Counted from the first letter of the stretch, positions 1-8,072 are shown. The stretch: DNA of 15,635 bases from an uncultured Pseudomonadota bacterium (GCA_947165335.1 CAMVAB010000015.1:1-15635), one strand, 5' to 3'. Notes: generated by a model not told the origin, from the sequence alone. Translations and numbers: made by a program.

Positions 1-21
1 TCAGAATTTTTATTTAGCAAC

Positions 22-50
22 TTGATAATCCTTTCATTATTTAATACAAT
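22..50 (+). promoter_or_regulatory. Predicted sigma-70-type promoter of rarA
   Basis: TTGATA at 22-27 and TACAAT at 45-50 each match the -35/-10 consensus at five of six positions and are exactly 17 bases apart. Transcription would start near 57, giving a leader of about 36 bases before the rarA ATG at 93. The leader has no clear Shine-Dalgarno sequence. Bases 1-92 hold nothing else I can identify. This is prediction from sequence only; chance matches are common in AT-rich DNA. Confidence 0.45.
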
Positions 51-92
51 CATTATATCACAAAATAAACTTTAAATAAAACAAAAGTAAAA

Positions 93-1355
93 ATGACAAG
101 ACCACTTGCTGATTTAATGCGACCAAAAACAATAGATGAAATCGTTGGACAAACTGATTTGCTTGGCGAAAACGGTATTGTTCGTCGTATGGTTGAAAAC
201 GGCAATTTATCAAATCTGATTTTGTGGGGTCCGCCGGGATGCGGAAAAACAACCATTGCACGCGCACTGGCTAATTCCATAGATATGGATTTTGTTCCCA
301 TGTCTGCTGTATTTTCGGGTACAGCCGACATCAAAAAAGCAATGGATGCAGCACGTATGAATCGCGATATTGGTCGAAACACACTTTTGTTCATTGACGA
401 AATCCACAGATTTAATAAAACCCAACAAGACACTTTGTTACCATATCTTGAAGATGGGACCGTTACATTTGTTGGCGCGACAACTGAAAACCCAAGTTTT
501 AATTTAAATAACGCTCTTTTATCACGTTGCCATATTGGCGTATTAAAACCTCTGTCTACGGCAGATTTATTGGTCTTAACCGATCGCGCAGAGAAATTTT
601 TAAATAAAAAAATACCTCTTACATCAGATGCACGCACACATCTTTGTCAGATGTCTGATGGCGATGCAAGATTCTTGTTGAACACAATTGAATACATATC
701 TGGTGCAAAATTTAAAAAAGATTTATCTCCTGATAAACTTGATGAAATCGTTCAAAAACGTGCGCCATTATCTGATAAAAGTGGCGATGAACATTATAAT
801 TTAATTTCTGCCGTTCATAAATCATTGCGTTCATCGGATACAGACGCAGCACTTTATTGGGTTGCGCGTATGATTACATCAGGTCAAGATCCGCGTTATG
901 TTTTGCGCCGCCTAACCCGTTTTGCAATGGAAGATGTCGGATTAGCAGATCCAAACGCAATGCAAATCGCACTATCAGCATGGCAAATTTATGAACGCAT
1001 GGGATCACCCGAAGGTGATATCGCTTTGACAGAATTAGTAATTTATCTGGCAACAGCGCCTAAAAGTATTTCCGCGTATAAGGCGCAAATGGCGTCGTAT
1101 AGCGTGGCACGTGACACCGGCAGTTTAATGCCTCCAAAAAATATTTTAAACGCACCAACCAAAATGATGAAAAATCTTGGGTATGGGGACGGTTATGTTT
1201 ATGACCCTGAAACTGAATCTGGATGCAGTGGTCAAAACTGTTTTCCCGATAATATGGAACGCGTAAGTTTTTATAAACCGGTTGAACGCGGATTTGAACG
1301 TGAAATCAAAAAACGTTTTGATTATTGGAATTCTTTCAGAAAGAAAAACAATTAA
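93..1355 (+). CDS. rarA: Replication-associated recombination protein A (RarA/MgsA), AAA+ ATPase
   Basis: RarA is a clamp-loader-like AAA+ ATPase of the RarA/Mgs1/WRNIP1 family that acts at stalled or collapsed replication forks and at ssDNA-dsDNA junctions in the cytoplasm. The 420-residue protein is close to the usual family length. Visible motifs are Walker A GPPGCGKT (46-53), Walker B LLFIDE followed by IHRF (98-107), sensor 1 GATTENPSF (128-136) and the SRC arginine finger (Arg145). The C-terminal half carries the family tetramerisation region, including the GDIALTELVIYLATAPKS stretch, and ends in the typical FYKPVERGFE segment. The ATG at 93 begins MTRPLADLMRP, the normal family N-terminus, so this start is favoured despite the weak ribosome-binding site. 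The gene stands alone on this strand and converges on the outer-membrane gene to its right, with the two stop codons overlapping over 1352-1355. Identification is secure. Confidence 0.96.
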   Translation: MTRPLADLMRPKTIDEIVGQTDLLGENGIVRRMVENGNLSNLILWGPPGCGKTTIARALANSIDMDFVPMSAVFSGTADIKKAMDAARMNRDIGRNTLLFIDEIHRFNKTQQDTLLPYLEDGTVTFVGATTENPSFNLNNALLSRCHIGVLKPLSTADLLVLTDRAEKFLNKKIPLTSDARTHLCQMSDGDARFLLNTIEYISGAKFKKDLSPDKLDEIVQKRAPLSDKSGDEHYNLISAVHKSLRSSDTDAALYWVARMITSGQDPRYVLRRLTRFAMEDVGLADPNAMQIALSAWQIYERMGSPEGDIALTELVIYLATAPKSISAYKAQMASYSVARDTGSLMPPKNILNAPTKMMKNLGYGDGYVYDPETESGCSGQNCFPDNMERVSFYKPVERGFEREIKKRFDYWNSFRKKNN

Positions 1356-2212
1356 AACAATATTTTAATATCTGCGCCAACTTGAACTTCACCAGTCTCA
1401 AATTCAAGATCAAAATGTCCCACGTATTGTGTGTTTCCATATTGACGCAAAAGTTTAAGATTTAACCATTCTTGATTATCCAATAAATCTGTATTTGTTG
1501 ATTTACGTAAATCGAACCCAATACCTGTGCGCCAATCATATTTCATACGAAAATACGCTTCTGGAATAAAATCTATATACGAAAGTCCACGCTCATCATC
1601 GAACACCCACGTAGACTTAACAGTACCAGACAACGTCATCCCTGTAAACTGTCTACCAAAACGAAGCCCCGCATAATATGAAGAATCAGCATATTCAGGT
1701 GTTCTTACATGTGAAGAACCCCACAATTTAAAACCAAACAAAGCATCAGAAATTATGCGTGATTCGTTGAATCCGTGGCTCATACGATAAACACCGCCAA
1801 ATTCTGTTGCAGAAAAACCATGTTCATCATGTCCTGAAAAATCAACCTGATAATGCATGTTGACATGCAATACCAAATTATCGTTAACACCGTATCCAAT
1901 GTATTGCCCGAGACGTAATTTTCTATCTACATGAAAAAGATATGTATCAGACAAAAATTGATTGTCTGGTATTAAAAATAACGGATCAGATGTATCATTT
2001 GATAACAAACTTTTAGAAGCGGGTTTTATTTGTTCTGAAATATAAGTTTCTGTTCTTGCAGAAGGATAAGTTTTTGTTGTTTGCGGTGCAACAAAAGGTT
2101 CTTCACTTACCACATCATCATCAGACACCGATGTTTCAGACAATACAACAGCTTCGCCATATGCGTTCAACACACAAAAAGCACCAATAAAAAACAATAA
2201 ATATTTTTTCAT
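1352..2212 (-). CDS. Predicted outer-membrane beta-barrel protein, unrecognised family (286 aa)
   Basis: I do not recognise a named family. The protein starts with a clear Sec signal peptide: MKK, a hydrophobic core, and a likely cleavage after about residue 19 (AYG). A Ser/Asp/Glu-rich, low-hydrophobicity linker runs to about residue 70. From about residue 80 to the end come alternating polar/aromatic stretches, such as NDNLVLHVNMHYQVDF and ADIKILF, typical of amphipathic beta strands, with a C-terminal Phe as in many BAM-assembled barrels. I chose the ATG at 2212. A GTG three codons upstream (2221) is in frame but would only extend the signal peptide's N-region. The gene lies 21 bases after the tandem stops (TAATAA) of the neighbouring barrel gene, so the two are probably co-transcribed. 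No terminator is visible at its end, which overlaps the rarA stop. Outer-membrane location is inferred from signal peptide and strand pattern; pore, adhesin or structural role is unknown. Confidence 0.7.
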   Translation of the reverse strand: MKKYLLFFIGAFCVLNAYGEAVVLSETSVSDDDVVSEEPFVAPQTTKTYPSARTETYISEQIKPASKSLLSNDTSDPLFLIPDNQFLSDTYLFHVDRKLRLGQYIGYGVNDNLVLHVNMHYQVDFSGHDEHGFSATEFGGVYRMSHGFNESRIISDALFGFKLWGSSHVRTPEYADSSYYAGLRFGRQFTGMTLSGTVKSTWVFDDERGLSYIDFIPEAYFRMKYDWRTGIGFDLRKSTNTDLLDNQEWLNLKLLRQYGNTQYVGHFDLEFETGEVQVGADIKILF

Positions 2213-2233
2213 ACCAACCACACTATAAAATTA

Positions 2234-3514
2234 TTAGAAATACAAAATTGCTTGAATTCCGATTTTCCATTCATTGTAATTTTTAATTTTGTAATCTCCT
2301 GTTGTGTACAACACTTTACTGTCAGTAAAGACATATGAACCATCTACTTTTGGATATCCGCTTGGATTAACATCATAGTTCATATAATCATTAGTTTGAC
2401 CTTTTGCAGAATCATACAATGCAGTAGATGCATATAAATTCAACGCAAACATATCATTTGGTTGCCACCCAAATGCACCTTTGATACTTAACTGGTTATG
2501 CCAATCATAGTGTCCCAATATCATTTCACCATTTAATGTGAAATATTTATTCAACACAGAAAATACACCGGCACCACCTTCAACATAAATAACATCTTTA
2601 ACATCAGTGTTATAAGCTAATATCATCCAATCGCCGCCGTCTGCTTTGACATATGCGCCGTATGTGTCACCTTTAATTAAATCCGAATACCCAAAGCGCC
2701 CTAAACCATATATCGTTGTTCTATTAATTTTATAACCAGCTTTGATTTCCCCGATAAATGTATTTGCTGTTTCTTTTTGATGTTGAAAGAAACCCGCGAC
2801 ACTTGCAATCCATTTATCATTATCAACAAAACGATTTTGTAAACCAATACCAAAAATATTCAATCCGGAATCACTAGAACTATCTGCTGGTTCGCCATCG
2901 CCCCAATCTTTGAAAGAAACTTTTGTTTTATCATATTGTGCCATACCGATAATTGCCAAAGTATCAGTCAAACCAACACTAAAATCTTCTTTGATAACAA
3001 ATTGAGATGTTTCTTGTTTTCCGCTGATTCCGATTATACCGCGTGGCGTTTGTTGAGCATATGAAGCAGAATTTCTATCTACGTTTAACACAGCACCATT
3101 CAACACATCAAATTTGAAACTATTTTTTGCATAGGACAAATCTGTGACAGAACCAAATTTACCTTTCAACGGCTGAAAGAAAGGATGAGCCAAGAAATAT
3201 TTACGCATTTGTGAAGAATAGGATTTTCTTGAAACTTGTTTACTTTCTTTAACATAAATATTATTGTCGTCATATTTTTGTGGATATGTCGGACGTGCAG
3301 CTGATTGACCATTACCGTTACTATTGGTATAGTAAAAATTATTTGTTATAGTATTCGTGTATCCACCAGATCTACTAGACGATGTTTTGTATGTTTTTGT
3401 CCTTACAGGGTATGCTGAACTATAGCTGTTTCTTGGGTTATATTGATATGCAGCATCAACCGAAAAAATCGGCAATATTGCAAACAAAGCAAACGCAAGT
3501 GTATACTTTTTCAT
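2234..3514 (-). CDS. Predicted outer-membrane beta-barrel protein with Ser/Tyr/Asn-rich N-terminal region (426 aa)
   Basis: No family is recognised. A signal peptide is obvious (MKKYTLAFALFAILPIFSVDA, cleavage near residue 21). Mature residues 22-90 are low-complexity and rich in Ser, Tyr, Asn and Thr, with few large aliphatics. From about 115 to the end the sequence shows repeated amphipathic strands (for example FSVGLTDTLAIIGMAQYD) and ends KIGIQAILYF, with the C-terminal Phe expected for a BAM substrate. The ATG at 3514 is preferred over an in-frame TTG at 3532, because an excellent Shine-Dalgarno (AAAGGAG, seven bases before the ATG) sits inside that extension. An extended -10 promoter lies just upstream. 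The gene ends in tandem stops TAATAA and is followed after 21 bases by another barrel gene, so the pair look like an operon. The barrel assignment is inference from composition and strand periodicity; the cargo or ligand cannot be told. Confidence 0.7.
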   Translation of the reverse strand: MKKYTLAFALFAILPIFSVDAAYQYNPRNSYSSAYPVRTKTYKTSSSRSGGYTNTITNNFYYTNSNGNGQSAARPTYPQKYDDNNIYVKESKQVSRKSYSSQMRKYFLAHPFFQPLKGKFGSVTDLSYAKNSFKFDVLNGAVLNVDRNSASYAQQTPRGIIGISGKQETSQFVIKEDFSVGLTDTLAIIGMAQYDKTKVSFKDWGDGEPADSSSDSGLNIFGIGLQNRFVDNDKWIASVAGFFQHQKETANTFIGEIKAGYKINRTTIYGLGRFGYSDLIKGDTYGAYVKADGGDWMILAYNTDVKDVIYVEGGAGVFSVLNKYFTLNGEMILGHYDWHNQLSIKGAFGWQPNDMFALNLYASTALYDSAKGQTNDYMNYDVNPSGYPKVDGSYVFTDSKVLYTTGDYKIKNYNEWKIGIQAILYF

Positions 3515-3541
3515 AAAAAAACTCCTTTCCAATTTTCTATT

Positions 3542-3550
3542 ATTATATCA
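3542..3550 (-). promoter_or_regulatory. Extended -10 promoter of the two outer-membrane protein genes
   Basis: Read on the minus strand, 3550-3542 is TGATATAAT, a perfect extended -10 element (TGn plus TATAAT). No good -35 is found at 17 bases, consistent with extended -10 promoters not needing one. Transcription would begin near 3535, giving a leader of about 20 bases containing the strong AAAGGAG ribosome-binding site of the gene starting at 3514. The remainder of 3515-3595, between this gene and the ftsK stop, is A/T-rich with no hairpin terminator that I can see. Confidence 0.5.
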
Positions 3551-3595
3551 TAAAAAGAGTCCAGAAAAAAGCCTAAAAAACAAAAATTATATATT

Positions 3596-5803
3596 TTATA
3601 AAATATGTCTTTTGCCACCGGCATCAGGGCTGCTTACTACGCCTTCATTTTCCATGCGTTCAATCAAAGTTGCGGCTTTATTATATCCAATACCAAGTCT
3701 GCGTTGAATGTATGAAATTGTTGGTTTTTTATCTCGCAATACGATTTCTTTTGCTTGTTCATATAAATCATTAGATTTGGCTTCTTTGCTCATAGGCATA
3801 CCAGGAATAAGGCCACTATCTGCGCCCTCTTCATTTGTTATACCATCAATATATTCAGGTTCACCCTGTTCACGTAAGAAATCAGCTATACGATTTACTT
3901 CATCATTATCTATAAATGCGCCATGTATACGCACAGGCGCACGGCCCGCTTCGCTGAATAACATATCGCCGCATGGCAATAATTGTTCCGCACCCTTTTC
4001 GCCCAATGTTGTCATAGAATCGATATTGGAACGCGCCTGGAACGATATACGTGTTGGGAAGTTTGCTTTGATAACCCCGGTGATAACATCCGCAGATGGA
4101 CGTTGCGTTGCCATAACAAGATGAATACCCGCCGCACGTGCCTTTTGTGCCAATCTTTGCACGCACATTTCAACATCTTTACGTGCGATGGTCATTAAAT
4201 CTGCAACCTCGTCAATGATTATTACCAAATATGGCATATCAGATAAATCAATTTCTTTTGTTTCAAATTCAAATTCACCAGTTTCTTCATCTGTCCCAAC
4301 AACAACTTGTTCTGTTAAAACTTCGCCTTTTTCACGCAGAGCTGCAACTTTTTCATTATATTCAGCAATATTACGCACACCCATTTTCTTTAATTTTACA
4401 TACCTATCATCCATATCACGCACAGACCATTTTAATGCGTTAACAGATTCTGCAGGATCTGTCAACACAGGCGTAATAAGATGAGGTATATTATCCCAAG
4501 GTGCAAAATCAACACCTTTTGGATCGACAATCATCAATTTACATTTATCTGGTGTAAAGTGATAAACAATGGATGTAATAATAGATTGAACGAACACAGA
4601 TTTTCCAGATCCTGTACGACCAGCGATCAACATATGCGGCATTTTTGCCAAATCATAATACATAGATTCACCACTAATATTTACCCCCAGCGCAAGTGGT
4701 ATCGCATATCTTGAATTAACAAAACTCGGGTTAGACATCAAAGTTTGATATCGCACAGTTTTTCGATCCATATTCACCATTTCAACACCGATATATTGCG
4801 TTCCCGGGATTGGTGTAATACGTATTTTTTCAGTGGCCATAGCGCGTGTCATATCACGTGCAGTATCTGTTATTTTATTTATACGGGTTCCTGGTTCTGG
4901 TTCAAATTCATATTGTGTAACAATTGGGCCAGGTTTAATTCCAACAACTTTTCCGAATATACCAAATTCTTCAAAGTGGTCCTGTAATAAAACAGCCGTT
5001 TGTTTAAATTCAGGTGTAATGACATTCTTACCAAACACAGACTTTTCAAGCAATTCAGGATCAGGTAATTCATAATCATGTGCAGATGCAGCCCCAACAT
5101 GCGCAACAACGCGTTTACGAGTAGCACGTTTACGTTTTGGTTTTTCTTCCTCTTCCTCTTCTTCTTCGGCTTCTTCCTCTTCTTCGTATTCTTCTTCTTC
5201 ATCGACTTCAATTGGTTTAATTAGATGAAATGCTGACAAAACCCATCTTGTTAAATGATAAGTTGTCTTAATGGCGCTTTTAACATGATACCATTTAATA
5301 TGTAATAATATACCCGACATAACCAGAAATAATACAAAAAATAAAATCCCAACTGGTAATGCAGCACTTGATAATATTTTTGATAAATCAGCACTTACAA
5401 TCGCACCAGCAAGCCCCCCAAAACTTTTAGATGGAAACATTAGCCCAAGTCCAGCGCAACCAACACACAGAGTCACAAACCCACGTAATAAATTGTATTC
5501 TGGCGCCCTTTCTTCATCCCATTGAACAAATAAACTTAACCCAAATCGCCCCAAGCATAAAAATAGAAATAGCGATGGAATAAAACCTATGGTATATCTT
5601 ATAAATCCGACAGCATTTCCAAATACACCGTTTGTCCCAAAAGAACCATCTGCTGCAACGCCAGTTAAATACGGATTCATGAAAAATAATTTGAGTATCA
5701 AAAAGACAGACAACAAACAAAAAACTATCCCCAGACCACGCAAAGACAAATTGCGCAACATCACCGAAATACTTTCAGGCAACAGATTAGATCTCTTTTC
5801 CAT
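3596..5803 (-). CDS. ftsK: DNA translocase FtsK
   Basis: FtsK is a septum-anchored, ATP-driven DNA pump that moves chromosome termini away from the closing septum and activates XerCD recombination at dif. The 735 residues contain four predicted membrane helices (about 21-42, 66-92, 104-122, 148-168). A very acidic stretch (201-220, 17 Glu) is followed by a basic one (221-231). Then come the alpha/beta motor domain with Walker A GRTGSGKS (395-402), Walker B LVIIIDE (526-532) and the conserved QRPS (567-570), and a C-terminal gamma winged helix (about 679-735; RRLGIGYNKAATLIERME), the domain that reads KOPS and contacts XerD in known FtsK proteins. The linker between membrane and motor is short, about 60-80 residues. 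The ATG at 5803 lacks a Shine-Dalgarno and may be translated leaderlessly from the promoter just upstream. It is the last gene of the minus-strand block, 40 bases after the PAP2 gene; xerD lies about 8.6 kb away. Identification is secure. Confidence 0.96.
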   Translation of the reverse strand: MEKRSNLLPESISVMLRNLSLRGLGIVFCLLSVFLILKLFFMNPYLTGVAADGSFGTNGVFGNAVGFIRYTIGFIPSLFLFLCLGRFGLSLFVQWDEERAPEYNLLRGFVTLCVGCAGLGLMFPSKSFGGLAGAIVSADLSKILSSAALPVGILFFVLFLVMSGILLHIKWYHVKSAIKTTYHLTRWVLSAFHLIKPIEVDEEEEYEEEEEAEEEEEEEEKPKRKRATRKRVVAHVGAASAHDYELPDPELLEKSVFGKNVITPEFKQTAVLLQDHFEEFGIFGKVVGIKPGPIVTQYEFEPEPGTRINKITDTARDMTRAMATEKIRITPIPGTQYIGVEMVNMDRKTVRYQTLMSNPSFVNSRYAIPLALGVNISGESMYYDLAKMPHMLIAGRTGSGKSVFVQSIITSIVYHFTPDKCKLMIVDPKGVDFAPWDNIPHLITPVLTDPAESVNALKWSVRDMDDRYVKLKKMGVRNIAEYNEKVAALREKGEVLTEQVVVGTDEETGEFEFETKEIDLSDMPYLVIIIDEVADLMTIARKDVEMCVQRLAQKARAAGIHLVMATQRPSADVITGVIKANFPTRISFQARSNIDSMTTLGEKGAEQLLPCGDMLFSEAGRAPVRIHGAFIDNDEVNRIADFLREQGEPEYIDGITNEEGADSGLIPGMPMSKEAKSNDLYEQAKEIVLRDKKPTISYIQRRLGIGYNKAATLIERMENEGVVSSPDAGGKRHIL
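5144..5203 (-). repeat. GAA/GAG triplet-rich tract encoding the FtsK acidic linker
   Basis: Sixty bases inside ftsK are made almost only of GAA and GAG codons on the coding strand (CTT/CTC triplets on the plus strand), encoding residues 201-220 with 17 Glu, two other residues and one Asp. Such near-perfect triplet tracts can change length by replication slippage in whole-codon steps without breaking the frame. Confidence 0.8.
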
Positions 5804-5810
5804 GATTGGT

Positions 5811-5839
5811 ATTTTATCACAAAATTACCAAAAGTGCAA
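5811..5839 (-). promoter_or_regulatory. Predicted promoter of ftsK, positioned for a leaderless transcript
   Basis: On the minus strand, 5816-5811 reads TAAAAT, preceded by TGA (5819-5817), an extended -10. Seventeen bases further up lies TTGCAC (5839-5834), a weak -35 that keeps the TTG core. Only seven bases separate the -10 from the ftsK ATG at 5803, so the predicted transcription start falls at or next to the A of ATG. The gene has no Shine-Dalgarno, which agrees with leaderless translation. Prediction only. Confidence 0.4.
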
Positions 5840-5843
5840 AAAC

Positions 5844-6527
5844 CTATTTCGAATTTATTTTTTTCAAGGTGGCCTTTACTATATCAGCGCAAACCATACC
5901 TATAAAGGCACCAAATATTACATCGCTGAACCAATGCGCGCCAACATAAAGACGTGAAAAACCAATTAAAATTGCTGTTGTCCATGTAGCCCATTTTGCC
6001 TTTGGAAATAACATGCCTAACATAACAAGTCCTGCAAAAGATACCGCAGTATGACCAGACGGCATTGAATTAAACACATGTTCATATGTTCCTGGAACAA
6101 ATACTGATGTATTTAACGCTTCATATATAATTGGACGCGATCTGCCAATTAAAACTTTTAATATGCCAGTTGTTAAAAACGCCAGCACCACAGAACAAAA
6201 AACATAAAACACATAACTGTTTTTAATTTTTATAAATGCATATCTGAAATCGTTTTCGTTTGTTATGGCTTTATATACAAAGAAAGCTATCACTGACAAT
6301 GTAGTAAACACCAACCACATTTTTACAGAAAATATTTTACCAATTATCATACATATTGAACAAAGTGTTGTTCCAACATATACAAGAGGATTACATTTTG
6401 GGTCATGAATAAATGAATACAATAATTTATCCCCGCCAATTACACCAATTAACACCAAAGCTAATGTAATCAGTGCACCATAACCAATCCATTTCCATTT
6501 AAGAGTATTATCAGGTCGAATAAACAT
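5844..6527 (-). CDS. PAP2-family membrane phosphatase (lipid phosphatase)
   Basis: This is a type 2 phosphatidic acid phosphatase superfamily member of 227 residues with all three catalytic signatures: K124-x6-R131-P132, P156-S-G-H159, and S191-R-x5-H198-x3-D202. His198 should be the nucleophile and His159 the acid/base. About six hydrophobic helices flank these motifs, so it is an inner-membrane enzyme with its active site at the periplasmic face. Family members dephosphorylate undecaprenyl pyrophosphate, phosphatidylglycerol phosphate (PgpB) or lipid A (LpxE); the sequence alone does not say which. The ATG at 6527 follows the stop of the S41 homologue after a single base (TAA A ATG), so translation is probably coupled. 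No gene symbol is given because the substrate is unknown. Confidence 0.9.
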   Translation of the reverse strand: MFIRPDNTLKWKWIGYGALITLALVLIGVIGGDKLLYSFIHDPKCNPLVYVGTTLCSICMIIGKIFSVKMWLVFTTLSVIAFFVYKAITNENDFRYAFIKIKNSYVFYVFCSVVLAFLTTGILKVLIGRSRPIIYEALNTSVFVPGTYEHVFNSMPSGHTAVSFAGLVMLGMLFPKAKWATWTTAILIGFSRLYVGAHWFSDVIFGAFIGMVCADIVKATLKKINSK

Positions 6528-6528
6528 T

Positions 6529-8034
6529 TTATAAATCCATTAGTTCATTATATATTTTTTTGTCTGTTAAAATTTTAATGCTGACGGCCGAAGACATGTT
6601 ATCTTCATCAACACCACTCGTGATGTTTGGACAAGCTTTGCGTAACGCTTTTACATCAACATCTTTCTTAGCATTATAATCACGTGCATTAAAATCACCA
6701 TTCATGATATTAAGAAAGAACGCTTCTTGTTGTTGTGTATTTCTTATATTAGATAAACAAACCAAGGGGAAAACGCCACGTCCATCCAAAATATTACCCT
6801 TTCCTGTTTTTACAGATTTGTTCAACAACTCTAAAACACCGCCATTTTTCAAATCAATAAAACTTGCAATTCTTGACCGACCCGCTGTTGGTGTTCCAAT
6901 TAGAACACCGCGTTTATTTTCATAAAAAGCTGCTGCGATTGCTTCTGCGGTGCCACGTGTAGTATCAGAAATCAACACAACCACAGGAACATTTGTTATT
7001 GCATCGCCACCAGGAATAACTTCCAATTCATCAACTGCCGTTTCAGCAATTCTCATTACCGGTTTTTGACCGATAAATAAACCAGCCAATTTTGCAGCCG
7101 CTTTTTCGTCGTCCCCAACACTTGTTCTTAAATCAAGAACAATACCACCAATATCATCATATTTATTTAATGCTTCATTTATAATATTCACAGCACCATT
7201 TGATATTTTATGAACAACTATTTCCAATATTCCGTCCACAGTTTCATTTTTTGCACGATGAATAATATCTGCATCCGCCAATACCACTGTTGCACGACGT
7301 AAAGTTACATGTTTGTTTCCAAAAGGTGTTAATAATTTTAATTTCGCAGTTCCAGAATTATATCCGGATAAAATTGCTGACATTTCAGCATCACTCATTT
7401 TCGCAACACGTTGACCGTTTACTTCTGAAATAATATCATCTTCATGCAGGCCTGCAATATCAGCAGGAGAATCTTTGTAAACACCTGTTACGCGGAAATT
7501 ACCTTTGAAATCACGACCTCCATCGAAACCGATACTTGTTAAAATACGAGTATCGTCATCATTTATTGCATCCCTTGAATAAATATATCGGCCATTTTGA
7601 TCGATACCTGATAACAGTGCATCAACAACAACTTGGTACAAACCGCCATCATGTAATGATTTTAATTCAGAATCTTTTTCACGCATTTTCAAAAGCAACG
7701 CTGTTGTGATTTCACCATAACTTTTCCAATCTTTAGATTCAGGATAAGGATAATTAGCAATTAATTCATCACCCCACACCAACACAGCACGTTCCCCAGT
7801 TGCAGCAATATGTGCGTTTGGGTTTAATTTTTCAAGACTTTCAATGGCGACTTCTATGTTTTTACCAGCCCAATTCACATTATCTAATTTTTCATAAATA
7901 TCTGCAAAGTCATTGGATACTTTATGAACATCGATACCATCTTGGATCTTTACATCTTGAAAAATATCTGATGCGTTTACCAAGCAAGGCAAACAAACCA
8001 GACCAAGTATTAAAAAGATTTTTATTATTTTCAT
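6529..8034 (-). CDS. Secreted S41 (C-terminal processing peptidase)-like protein with PDZ domain, probably inactive
   Basis: The 501-residue protein has a Sec signal peptide (1 to about 21) and a helical N-terminal region resembling that of CtpA/Prc proteases (about 50-155, ending IDQNGRYIYSRD). A PDZ domain follows (about 165-250, with SPADIAGLHEDDIISEVNG), then an S41 core (about 255-425) including GGIVLDLR (296-303), IGTPTAGRS (379-387) and the terminal DGRGVFPLV. In active S41 enzymes a Ser within SASASE is the nucleophile, with a Lys 25 residues later in TFGKG. Here the matching segment reads TTRGTAEA, so the nucleophile position is Gly361, and the residue 25 further on is Arg386. The protein therefore looks like a pseudoprotease, perhaps a PDZ-containing periplasmic scaffold. 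Residues 430-501 are a C-terminal extension I cannot assign. The ATG at 8034 has a good ribosome-binding site (GGGAGGA). It lies 38 bases after secF and one base before the PAP2 gene. Homology is clear; loss of activity is inferred by manual alignment. Confidence 0.85.
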   Translation of the reverse strand: MKIIKIFLILGLVCLPCLVNASDIFQDVKIQDGIDVHKVSNDFADIYEKLDNVNWAGKNIEVAIESLEKLNPNAHIAATGERAVLVWGDELIANYPYPESKDWKSYGEITTALLLKMREKDSELKSLHDGGLYQVVVDALLSGIDQNGRYIYSRDAINDDDTRILTSIGFDGGRDFKGNFRVTGVYKDSPADIAGLHEDDIISEVNGQRVAKMSDAEMSAILSGYNSGTAKLKLLTPFGNKHVTLRRATVVLADADIIHRAKNETVDGILEIVVHKISNGAVNIINEALNKYDDIGGIVLDLRTSVGDDEKAAAKLAGLFIGQKPVMRIAETAVDELEVIPGGDAITNVPVVVLISDTTRGTAEAIAAAFYENKRGVLIGTPTAGRSRIASFIDLKNGGVLELLNKSVKTGKGNILDGRGVFPLVCLSNIRNTQQQEAFFLNIMNGDFNARDYNAKKDVDVKALRKACPNITSGVDEDNMSSAVSIKILTDKKIYNELMDL

Positions 8035-8072
8035 GTTTTTAATTCCTCCCTTTCACTTGACCTGATTTTGTT

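Noticed and set aside
53..637. 194-codon open frame antisense to rarA
   Set aside because: It lies wholly opposite a clear AAA+ gene, has no recognisable domain or good ribosome-binding site, and its composition is that of a mirrored coding frame.
3533..3595. Possible rho-independent terminator after ftsK
   Set aside because: T-runs are present on the minus strand, but no stem of useful length can be paired before them.
4879..5211. 110-codon Lys-rich frame on the minus strand within ftsK
   Set aside because: It is the +1 shadow of the GAA/GAG tract (frame-shifted into AAG/AAA), not a separate gene.
5589..5957. 122-codon plus-strand frame spanning the ftsK/PAP2 gap
   Set aside because: It is antisense to the ends of two well-supported genes and shows no domain or ribosome-binding site.
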